Source of the DNA: Sulfurimonas sp.
GTDB lineage: Bacteria > Campylobacterota > Campylobacteria > Campylobacterales > Sulfurimonadaceae
NCBI GenBank assembly: GCA_027063215.1
Contig: JAMOSE010000138.1
Coordinates: forward strand, 1-5,552
DNA length: 5,552 bases
Direction of reading: 5' to 3'
The notes under the pieces are model-generated. The model saw only the letters and a list, made by a program, of their open reading frames with translations. It searched no databases and had not been told where the DNA came from. Positions 1 through 5,552 of this stretch are shown piece by piece (within the stretch, counting starts at the first letter, position 1; each line of letters opens with the position of its first letter). Both the position numbers and the translations under genes were made by a program.

Positions 1-29
1 ATAACGATACTTCCACTCTCTATTTCCAT
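1..29 (-). CDS. Possible start of a further operon gene, cut by the window edge
   Basis: After the MshG stop (TAA at 36-34), two consecutive in-frame ATG codons occur at 32-30 and 29-27, and the frame stays open to base 1, reading MEIESGSIV from the second ATG. AGGA at 40-37 lies 7 nt before the second ATG and 4 nt before the first, so 29 is the better start. Spacing fits the rest of the operon. The few residues do not resemble a type IV prepilin leader (no Gly-Phe-Thr-Leu-Ile-Glu type pattern), and no family can be named from nine codons. It could equally be a short untranslated spacer before a gene that begins beyond the window. Confidence 0.35.
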
Positions 30-33
30 CATA

Positions 34-1272
34 TTATCCTGCTAAATCTACCATATTCCACATTGGTAAAAAGATACCAAGTGCTAAAACCAGTACAAAA
101 CCGGCAATGGCCATAATCAGGATCGGCTCTATCATTGTTGCAATATTATCAACTATATAATCAAAACGATCCTTATAAATTTTTGAGACTTTAACAAGCA
201 TCTTGTCGAGTCCACCACCCATCTCTCCGGCTTTTATCATCTCTACCACCATATTTTCAAAAAGCTCTGCATCTTCAAAGCCTTGATGCAAAGATTTTCC
301 CTCTTCTATAGCTGTTGGAATTTTTGCGATAGCCTGTTTCAAGTAGCTGTTGTCTATAATCTTCTCTGCAATACGTAAGGCTTCAATCATTGGTATACCA
401 GCCTCAACAAGCACCTGAAAAACATAGACAAAGCGACTTACCATTGCAAAGAGTGTTGCTTTTCCAATGATATAAATTTTCAAGAGTAGTTTGTCAAGAA
501 GAAAACGAACTTTTTCATTTTTTTTGTACATTGTATTGATTCCAATGGCCATAAGAAATGCAGCTACAAGGATATATGGTCCATACTCCCGTAAAGCATA
601 CTCCAGCCACAAAAGAAACTGTGTAGGCAGTGGCAACTCCATTTTTGTACTCTCAAAAAGAGATTTAAACTGAGGAATAACAAAGAGGGTAACAACACTA
701 AAAGCAATGCCCATAGCAACCATAATAAAAAGAGGATAACGTGTTGCTTTTTTAAACTTCTTTCGGTTATCTAAAATATTTTGAAGGATGGTTGTAAGTT
801 TTGTAAGTGATTCTGCAAGGCTTCCTGTCTCCTCTCCAAGTTGTATCATCGACAAAGAGATAAAACCCAACTGCTTTTTATAGGGAAGCGCAGCATTATA
901 AAAGCCCTGTCCACCTTCTATATCTGATACAATATTTTCAAAAATTGCTTTTAACATTTTGTCATCTTGCGTTCGAATACTTTCACTGATGACATAATTG
1001 AGTGGTAATCCAGCATCAAGCATAATAGCCATCTGATCAAAAATTGCAATCAGTTTCTCTGTATTTGCCGGTCTTTTTTTAATGGGATTTTGAAACTTTC
1101 GATCAAGCTCTTTAAAGATAAAAGAGAGTGGTTTACTGGTTTTTTGAACTTTTTTCATCACTCCGATATTACGATCATAAAACTTTTCAATAGCCTCTAT
1201 TTTATTCTTTGCTTCAATAACAATAGAGCCTCCTTTTTTTCCGGCTCGGTAGGCTATTTTAAAGTAACTCAT
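34..1272 (-). CDS. mshG: MshG/GspF/PilC-type inner-membrane platform protein
   Basis: A 412-residue polytopic inner-membrane protein on which the assembly ATPase acts to move pilins into the fibre. The N-terminal 45 residues (YFKIAYRAGKKG... and IEAIEKFYDRNIGV) resemble the family's start. T2SF domain 1 (about 73-200) contains FDQMAIMLDAGLPL and MIQLGEETGSLAESL and ends in a membrane helix (about 180-199). A second helix lies at about 232-248. T2SF domain 2 (about 277-403) repeats the pattern with FVYVFQVLVEAGIPMIEAL and MIKAGEMGGGLDKML, then a third helix (about 381-401), ending in the typical LPMWNMVDLAG. Length and duplicated architecture are normal for the family. Its ATG shares one base with the MshE stop (TAATG), with a weak AAGAG before it, so translation is very probably coupled to the ATPase gene. 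The family call is secure. MshG rather than GspF or PilC follows from gene order. Confidence 0.95.
   Translation of the reverse strand: MSYFKIAYRAGKKGGSIVIEAKNKIEAIEKFYDRNIGVMKKVQKTSKPLSFIFKELDRKFQNPIKKRPANTEKLIAIFDQMAIMLDAGLPLNYVISESIRTQDDKMLKAIFENIVSDIEGGQGFYNAALPYKKQLGFISLSMIQLGEETGSLAESLTKLTTILQNILDNRKKFKKATRYPLFIMVAMGIAFSVVTLFVIPQFKSLFESTKMELPLPTQFLLWLEYALREYGPYILVAAFLMAIGINTMYKKNEKVRFLLDKLLLKIYIIGKATLFAMVSRFVYVFQVLVEAGIPMIEALRIAEKIIDNSYLKQAIAKIPTAIEEGKSLHQGFEDAELFENMVVEMIKAGEMGGGLDKMLVKVSKIYKDRFDYIVDNIATMIEPILIMAIAGFVLVLALGIFLPMWNMVDLAG
37..40 (-). promoter_or_regulatory. Possible ribosome binding site for a gene after mshG
   Basis: AGGA on the minus strand is formed by the last two sense codons of mshG, 7 nt before the ATG at 29 and 4 nt before the ATG at 32. 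It is short and may be chance; it is listed because it supports a next gene running off the window. Confidence 0.35.
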
Positions 1273-2951
1273 TAGTACTCTTTTATCACTCTTAAGATCT
1301 CTTCAACAGTTGTTATACCTTCAACTACTTTTCGCATACCATCAAAGATCATCGGCTCATAATTGTTACTCTCTAATGCATATTCCATAATCGTTACTTT
1401 ATTTGCATTTTCAGCAATAAGTTTTGTAATATGCTCATCAACTATAAGTATCTCTGAAACCATAGTTCGTCCATAATAACCACTAAAATCACACTGACTA
1501 CATCCCTCTCCGGCATAAAAAACTGTCTCTTCATTTACACCATATTCACGTACTTTATCTAAAAGTGAACTTGGCAATTTCACTTCATGTTTACAATACG
1601 GGCATACTTTTCTTACAAGCCTCTGTCCAACTATACCCGTTAATGCGTCGGCTATCAGATAGGGCTTGAGTCCCATTTGAATCATTCTTGGAATGGCACC
1701 TGGAGCATCATTGGTGTGCAGTGTTGAAAAGACCATATGCCCTGTCAGTGCTGCTTGAGCCGCAGCATTGAGTGTCTCAAAGTCACGTATCTCCCCGATC
1801 AAAATAACATCAGGATCTTGACGTAAAAAAGATTTTATGGCACTTGCAAAGGTAAGACCTATCCCCTCATTAACCTGTATCTGCTGCACAAGCGGCAAAC
1901 GGTACTCTACCGGATCTTCTGCTGTCATCACTTTATTTGAGATATTTTTGATCTCGTTTAAGGCTGCATAGAGTGTTGTTGTTTTACCACTTCCCGTAGG
2001 TCCGGTAATAAGTAAAATACCATAAGGCGATTTAATCAGTCTGTTAAATTTTTCTAGATTTTCATTAACAAAGCCGAGATCTTCAAGCTTTAAAAGAACT
2101 TTTTGACGATCCAGGATCCTCATTACTAAAGATTCACCAAATATTGTAGGGGTTGTAGAGAGTCTAAAATCATACTCTTTGCCATCAATAGTTAATGAAA
2201 AACGTCCATCTTGTGGAACTCTTTTCTCTGAAATATCTATATTTCCAAGAAGTTTAATCCGTGAAGAGAGTGCATTATAAATGCCAAGATCAAACACAAA
2301 ATTTTCAATGAGCATCCCATCAATACGTGATCGAACCATCATCTCATGCTCTTCAGGTTCAATATGAATATCACTTGCACGTTTTTTAATAGCCTCAGAG
2401 ATAATCAAAAAGATAAGTTTCATAACAGCACTGTCTTCGCCCTCTTTTTTCAAGCCCTCTGATTGAAGCTCATGTTTTACTTCAGCAATAAGTTCTCTTG
2501 TTTTTTTCAGTGTTTCAATACGATTGTGAACAACAATAATATCATCTTGATATGCAAGATAAACCTTAATTGGTTTTAACGGCACTATACGTTCTACGGC
2601 TTCAAGTGCATCATAATTGAGCGGATCACTTGTTGCAACATAGATAAAGTCTTCATCTTCTTTAAATGGCACAGCAAAAGCTGCCTTTAAAATATTCATA
2701 GGATATTTTGCCGCAACCGCATTAAAATCTATAACTTCCCCATAGAGGTCAATAAATTCAATATTGAGCTGTTTAGAGAGAACTTTTAAGAGCTCTTTTT
2801 GTGTAAGATAGCCTTCTGATATAAATATCTCACCAAGTTTTTTTGTATAGCCAAGCTCTTTTTGCTTTTTTAAGGCATACTCTAACTGTTCTAATGTAAT
2901 AAGTCCATTATCAAGGAGAAGATCTCCCAGTCTTACTTTTTTATTTATCAT
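1272..2951 (-). CDS. mshE: MshE/GspE/PilB-type pilus-assembly ATPase with N-terminal MshEN domain
   Basis: This is a 559-residue hexameric-type secretion ATPase that drives pilin or pseudopilin polymerisation from the cytoplasmic face. Counted from the chosen Met, the MshEN domain carries two 24-residue motifs, 7-30 (RLGDLLLDNGLI... to Q30) and 38-61 (KLGEIFISEGYLTQKEL... to Q61), the pattern known to bind c-di-GMP in Vibrio MshE. The catalytic part has ASDIHIEP (192-199), RIDG (209-212), Walker A GPTGSGKTTT (317-326), the Asp box MTAEDPVEY (342-350), Walker B DVILIGEIRD (381-390) and the His box TGHMVFSTLHTND (403-415). A tetracysteine zinc site follows: CPYC (450-453) and CSQC (484-487), then the usual GYYGR. 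All key residues are present. ATG at 2951 is preferred over 2999 because GAGGTG lies 8 nt before it, the MshEN motif begins almost at once, and the longer form adds 16 unlike residues. It overlaps the TPR gene by 11 nt and MshG by 1 nt. A GspE of a type II system is the alternative. Confidence 0.95.
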   Translation of the reverse strand: MINKKVRLGDLLLDNGLITLEQLEYALKKQKELGYTKKLGEIFISEGYLTQKELLKVLSKQLNIEFIDLYGEVIDFNAVAAKYPMNILKAAFAVPFKEDEDFIYVATSDPLNYDALEAVERIVPLKPIKVYLAYQDDIIVVHNRIETLKKTRELIAEVKHELQSEGLKKEGEDSAVMKLIFLIISEAIKKRASDIHIEPEEHEMMVRSRIDGMLIENFVFDLGIYNALSSRIKLLGNIDISEKRVPQDGRFSLTIDGKEYDFRLSTTPTIFGESLVMRILDRQKVLLKLEDLGFVNENLEKFNRLIKSPYGILLITGPTGSGKTTTLYAALNEIKNISNKVMTAEDPVEYRLPLVQQIQVNEGIGLTFASAIKSFLRQDPDVILIGEIRDFETLNAAAQAALTGHMVFSTLHTNDAPGAIPRMIQMGLKPYLIADALTGIVGQRLVRKVCPYCKHEVKLPSSLLDKVREYGVNEETVFYAGEGCSQCDFSGYYGRTMVSEILIVDEHITKLIAENANKVTIMEYALESNNYEPMIFDGMRKVVEGITTVEEILRVIKEY

Positions 2952-3831
2952 TACTCTGCCACCTCTGTAAAATTCTTTCCACTTTTTTAGATGATGCAAA
3001 ATGTTTATAGAGTTTTAAAATCTTTATTGCTTTTTCTTTCTCTCCCAAAACATAAAGTGAACGTGCATATAAAATCCAACTTTGCTCTTTTTTTCTATTC
3101 AGGTGATTTGCTTCTTTTGCCCATAAAAGAGATTTTTCATATCTCTGTTGCGCATAGTATTCCTTTGCTATACGAATAGCAATTTCATAACTTTTATGCT
3201 CTAAAAACTTCTTTTCTAAAAGTTCTACATCTACATCCGAATGCATTATATTTGCCAATGTTGTTTTGTGTGTCTCTTTTTTTTGCACGCTGTCTTTATT
3301 TGCAAGAGATTCTACTTTTTTTGCTCTCTTTGGTGTTTGCAAAGTTGATTCTTGAACCTCTTTTTTATCTGATATGGGTATCTCTTTTTTTATAACTACA
3401 TAATATTTGATATGATTTTTTTTCAAAAGCGTTTTAATTTTTTGGTACTCTTTATAACTGTTTGTCTCTCCACAAACAAGATTAAGATAATTATTTTGAT
3501 CTTCTATTTGACATTGCAATCCAAATTTCAAATATTTCTGTTTCATTTTTTCAATATAGGCTCTACTTTTTTCTTTTACCGATAAAGTAAATATTTTATA
3601 ATGTTTTGCTTCTTTAGATCTAACCTGCTCTTGCTCTTTTTGAGATTTCTTTCTGCTTTTTAAATTTTTTACTTTTTCTTTTTGTATCGGAGCTGAATTT
3701 TTTGTATCTTCTTGAAAACTAAAAAACAGATACAAAACTCCCACACTGATACAAACAAGTATCAACACTACTACAAGTTTTTTGAACCTGTAAAAAAGAT
3801 ATTTTTTATAAAGAGTATCTAAATCAAACAT
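2941..3831 (-). CDS. mshN: Single-pass membrane protein with SPOR-like domain and C-terminal TPRs (MshN position)
   Basis: The protein has 296 residues. A short cytoplasmic N-terminus precedes one transmembrane helix (about 19-39, KLVVVLILVCISVGVLYLFF). A Lys-rich linker (about 41-76) follows. Residues about 77-147 have the strand-helix-strand / strand-helix-strand order of a SPOR domain: HYKIFTLSV, then a helix with EKSRAYIEKMKQKYLKFG, LQCQIE, YLNLVCGETN, a helix SYKEYQKIKTLLKKNH, and IKYYVVIKK. A second Lys-rich linker (about 148-200) leads to two TPR-like repeats, about 214-247 (AIRIAKEYYAQQRYEKSLLWAKEA) and 248-281 (WILYARSLYVLGEKEKAIKIL). MshN of Vibrio is also a membrane-anchored TPR protein in the same gene position. 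The gene symbol rests on that position and on the TPRs, not on close sequence similarity. ATG at 3831 overlaps the ATPase stop by 8 nt with only a weak Shine-Dalgarno, so translation is probably coupled. The likely role is a periplasmic scaffold for secretin or pilus assembly. The SPOR call is inference. Confidence 0.72.
   Translation of the reverse strand: MFDLDTLYKKYLFYRFKKLVVVLILVCISVGVLYLFFSFQEDTKNSAPIQKEKVKNLKSRKKSQKEQEQVRSKEAKHYKIFTLSVKEKSRAYIEKMKQKYLKFGLQCQIEDQNNYLNLVCGETNSYKEYQKIKTLLKKNHIKYYVVIKKEIPISDKKEVQESTLQTPKRAKKVESLANKDSVQKKETHKTTLANIMHSDVDVELLEKKFLEHKSYEIAIRIAKEYYAQQRYEKSLLWAKEANHLNRKKEQSWILYARSLYVLGEKEKAIKILKLYKHFASSKKVERILQRWQSNDK
2960..2965 (-). promoter_or_regulatory. Ribosome binding site deciding the mshE start
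   Basis: GAGGTG on the minus strand, a six-base match to the anti-Shine-Dalgarno complement, ends 8 nt before ATG 2951. It lies inside the 3' end of the TPR gene and supports the 559-residue form of MshE over a form 16 residues longer starting at 2999. Confidence 0.75.
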
Positions 3832-4612
3832 GAATCAATCCATTCTCAATCGCTGCCATCATAATCACCCGTCTATCTATTGATGAAAACTTTTTAACAC
3901 CACTTTGTAATGCAAAATTAACCAGTAAAAATGTTGTATGCAATAGTTTTTTGAGATCTCTAAAATTTCCTCCTGAAAGTTTATACAGAATTTTAAAATT
4001 TTTTTCGATAAGGGGCCATATATATTCATAATCAGATCTTTTAAGACTACTTTGTACAAAACCTTTTGCTTCATCAAAAGAGAGCTGTTCCATCTCCAAC
4101 ACCTTATGCGGTCTTGATACAAACTGAGGTTCATTCAAAAGCTTTTGTGATTCATGTTTATGCATTGCAAGAACAAACCAAAAGGCTTTAGAGTCCGCCA
4201 AAATCCGGATAGTTTCAATCATACTGTGTGAAAGTAACTGTGCTTCATCGATAATAACAACCGTATCTTTCTTACTGTAAATTTCACTGACCTGTTCTAT
4301 CAACTCTACAAGGGAATGTCCCTGCACCACTGTATCACTTTTAATTATAAGCGTTTTTACAAAGTCAACCGGTTCAAAAAAAGGCACATCAAATTTAATA
4401 GTATCTACATGACTGGACAATGTAGCAAAATAGTTTAAAAATGCACTCTTTCCCACACCTGCTTCACCAATTAAAAAAAGCAACTGTTTATGACTGTTTT
4501 GCAAAATCTGGAGCATTTTTGACTCCATCTGTACTACATTATGATTCTTATAAAAATGCTCAACCGGATTTTTCTCTTCTTCAAATATTTGAGCAAGTAC
4601 TTGGTAATCCAT
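3824..4612 (-). CDS. mshM: ExeA/MshM-type AAA ATPase of the pilus/secretion cluster
   Basis: This is a 262-residue cytoplasmic P-loop ATPase of the ExeA/GspA/MshM type. In known systems (Aeromonas ExeA) such proteins help secretin assembly. Visible motifs, counted from the chosen Met: Walker A GEAGVGKS (49-56), Walker B VVIIDEAQ (118-125), a sensor-1 strand FWFVLAMHKHES (144-155), an Arg in VSRPHK (about 167), LSFDEAKGF (about 177-185) and the sensor-2-like LSGGNFRDLKKLL (212-224). The start is ATG at 4612, because GGAGAG lies just before it and it leaves a 10-nt gap after the secretin stop. The frame is also open further upstream (to ATG 4753), but that part would overlap the secretin by 131 bases and reads as a spurious hydrophobic stretch. 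There is no membrane segment and no C-terminal peptidoglycan-binding domain, unlike full-length ExeA, and the length fits MshM. Its stop overlaps the next gene by 8 nt. Family assignment is strong; the exact role is inferred. Confidence 0.88.
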   Translation of the reverse strand: MDYQVLAQIFEEEKNPVEHFYKNHNVVQMESKMLQILQNSHKQLLFLIGEAGVGKSAFLNYFATLSSHVDTIKFDVPFFEPVDFVKTLIIKSDTVVQGHSLVELIEQVSEIYSKKDTVVIIDEAQLLSHSMIETIRILADSKAFWFVLAMHKHESQKLLNEPQFVSRPHKVLEMEQLSFDEAKGFVQSSLKRSDYEYIWPLIEKNFKILYKLSGGNFRDLKKLLHTTFLLVNFALQSGVKKFSSIDRRVIMMAAIENGLIHV

Positions 4613-4615
4613 CTG

Positions 4616-4621
4616 CTCTCC
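4616..4621 (-). promoter_or_regulatory. Ribosome binding site deciding the mshM start
   Basis: On the minus strand GGAGAG follows the secretin stop almost directly; its GGAG core ends 5 nt before ATG 4612. This is why the ATPase is started at 4612 and not at the in-frame ATGs at 4636 or 4753, which lie inside the secretin gene. Confidence 0.75.
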
Positions 4622-4622
4622 A

Positions 4623-5552
4623 TTACTTTCGATCATCAAAAAAATGATCAGATAAAAGATCAACATCATCAATCTTTGGCATACTCGCACCTGCAACAAT
4701 TTTAGGTTGAATAACAATAAAAAGTTCTGTTTTTGTTTTAATATCTGCTTCATATTTAAAAAGCGGACTAATTAAAGGAAAACTACCAAGCACAGGCACC
4801 CCTTTTGTCTTTTTACCTTTTGCAATATTAATAAGTCCGCCAATTACTACTTTTTCTCCGTTTTTTACCTTTACAATTGAAGTCATCTGTTTTACTCTTG
4901 TATCTGGCGGTAAATCTCTTGTAACTTTAAATGCATTGTTACTGTTTTCTTCATTGGATAATCTACTGACTACAGGATTGATTTTCATAATAATTTCATT
5001 ATCAATACTCACTTCAGGAATTACAAACAGGGTTACCCCTACAAATGTTGAACCTATCGAGTATGTATTTGTTCCTGCTGCCGTACCGCCTGTCGTCGTA
5101 ACAGAGCCGGTTTGAAATTTATAAGAGAGCTGTTCTCCAACATTAATAACTGCAGCCTGATTGTTCATTGTTAAAACTTTAGGATTTGAAACAACTTTTA
5201 CATCCCCATATGTCTTTAAAAATTTTATAAAATTGGGCGTAGAAAAGTTATATGCTACATTATAGGTAGACCCATTTGAACCATTACTTCCTTTACCAAA
5301 AGCACCACTAAAAGAGAGTTCAAGTTGATCCCAGTCTATTCCTGTTGAGGAACTGTCATCATAGGTGAGTTCAATAATTTTTGCTTCTATTAAGACCTGC
5401 TTATGCATTTTTAACATCATTTGTTTAAGATAAGCACTAACTTTTTCAACTTCCTGCTTTGTTGCAGTAATTGTTAAAAGAGACGCATCTTTATTGATAA
5501 AAATTGATCTTTTAGAAGCTTTTGCATCTAAAAGTTTTTCAATATTATGTTT
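4623..5552 (-). CDS. mshL: MshL/PilQ/GspD-family outer-membrane secretin, C-terminal part (5'-truncated by the window edge)
   Basis: Secretins form the multimeric outer-membrane channel of type IV pilus and type II secretion machines. The frame is open from the stop (TAA at 4625-4623) to base 5552, giving 309 residues without a start. The Met codon at 5420 is internal, because the 44 codons before it continue the family pattern (FINKDASLLTITATKQEVEKV, an N-domain type strand-helix). Counting from base 5552, the secretin core runs from about residue 51 (VLIEAKIIEL) through VSNPKVLTMNNQAAVINVGE (about 121-140), a Gly/Thr/Ser-rich probable gate loop (about 147-170), VKNGEKVVIGGLI (about 229-241), VPVLGSFPLISPLF (about 252-265) and ELFIVIQPKIV (276-286). 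Only about 23 acidic residues follow, so there is no long S-domain. The signal peptide and N0/N1 domains lie outside. It is the first gene visible in the cluster and is followed after 10 nt by the AAA ATPase. The secretin call is very secure. MshL rather than GspD or PilQ rests on synteny. Confidence 0.95.
   Translation of the reverse strand, partial: KHNIEKLLDAKASKRSIFINKDASLLTITATKQEVEKVSAYLKQMMLKMHKQVLIEAKIIELTYDDSSSTGIDWDQLELSFSGAFGKGSNGSNGSTYNVAYNFSTPNFIKFLKTYGDVKVVSNPKVLTMNNQAAVINVGEQLSYKFQTGSVTTTGGTAAGTNTYSIGSTFVGVTLFVIPEVSIDNEIIMKINPVVSRLSNEENSNNAFKVTRDLPPDTRVKQMTSIVKVKNGEKVVIGGLINIAKGKKTKGVPVLGSFPLISPLFKYEADIKTKTELFIVIQPKIVAGASMPKIDDVDLLSDHFFDDRK

Noticed and set aside
491..1275. Plus-strand open frames of about 60 codons at 491-673 and 1090-1275
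   Set aside because: Antisense shadows of mshG, low-complexity and without family resemblance or ribosome binding sites worth noting.
2952..2999. Sixteen-residue extension of MshE starting at ATG 2999
   Set aside because: It overlaps the TPR gene by 59 bases, has no family-like sequence, and contains the Shine-Dalgarno of the better start at 2951.
3877..4134. Minus-strand open frame of 85 codons inside the AAA ATPase gene
   Set aside because: It lies wholly within the ATPase gene in another frame and shows no recognisable domain; the ATPase frame carries the conserved motifs.
2991..4647. Plus-strand open frames of about 60-70 codons at 2991-3179 and 4441-4647
   Set aside because: Antisense to the TPR and ATPase genes, whose reading frames are supported by motifs; no sign of an independent gene.
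4631..4649. Six-base inverted repeat GATCAT / ATGATC with a 7-base A-rich loop near the secretin stop
   Set aside because: Too short and AT-rich for a terminator, lacks a following T tract on the coding strand, and lies in coding sequence for Asp/His/Phe residues; probably chance.
4613..4753. Longer N-terminus for the AAA ATPase starting at ATG 4753, with an apparent hydrophobic helix
   Set aside because: It would overlap the well-conserved 3' end of the secretin by 131 bases, the residues look like an out-of-frame reading, and a better Shine-Dalgarno sits before ATG 4612.
1..5552. CRISPR array, tRNA/rRNA genes, insertion sequences or attachment sites
   Set aside because: No repeated units, tRNA-like folds or transposase/integrase motifs were seen; nearly every base is accounted for by the five overlapping genes.

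Overview
The window is AT-rich and almost entirely coding. All genes lie on the minus strand, so transcription runs from base 5552 towards base 1. The Lys/Ile/Phe-rich proteins, A-rich coding strand and very tight packing suggest a member of the Campylobacterota (epsilonproteobacteria such as Sulfurimonas or its relatives). That placement is an inference from composition and protein style, not from a marker gene.

Layout in transcription order: (1) 5552-4623, the C-terminal part of an MshL/PilQ/GspD-family secretin, whose frame is open to the window edge; (2) 4612-3824, a cytoplasmic ExeA/MshM-type AAA ATPase; (3) 3831-2941, a single-pass membrane protein with a putative SPOR-like domain and C-terminal TPRs, in the MshN position; (4) 2951-1272, a GspE/PilB/MshE-type assembly ATPase with an N-terminal MshEN domain, a probable c-di-GMP sensor; (5) 1272-34, a GspF/PilC/MshG-type inner-membrane platform protein; (6) possibly the first codons of another gene, from base 32 or 29 to the window edge. 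Neighbouring genes are separated by at most 10 nt or overlap by 1-11 nt. I see no internal promoter, terminator, RNA gene, mobile element or CRISPR array, and no non-coding stretch longer than about 33 bases.

The order secretin - AAA ATPase - TPR protein - GspE - GspF is the same as mshL-mshM-mshN-mshE-mshG of the Vibrio mannose-sensitive haemagglutinin (MSHA) type IV pilus locus. The most economical reading is one transcriptional unit for an MSHA-like type IV pilus or a type II-secretion-related machine. The secretin would form the outer-membrane pore. The AAA ATPase and the TPR/SPOR-like protein would help assemble or anchor it at the cell wall. MshE would power pilin polymerisation through MshG, possibly under c-di-GMP control. 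The pilins, the alignment proteins (MshI/J/K-like) and the prepilin peptidase are not in the window.

The points most worth a second look are the SPOR-like fold in the MshN-position protein, the paired MshEN c-di-GMP motifs in the ATPase, and the lack of a peptidoglycan-binding domain on the ExeA-like ATPase next to that SPOR-like partner.
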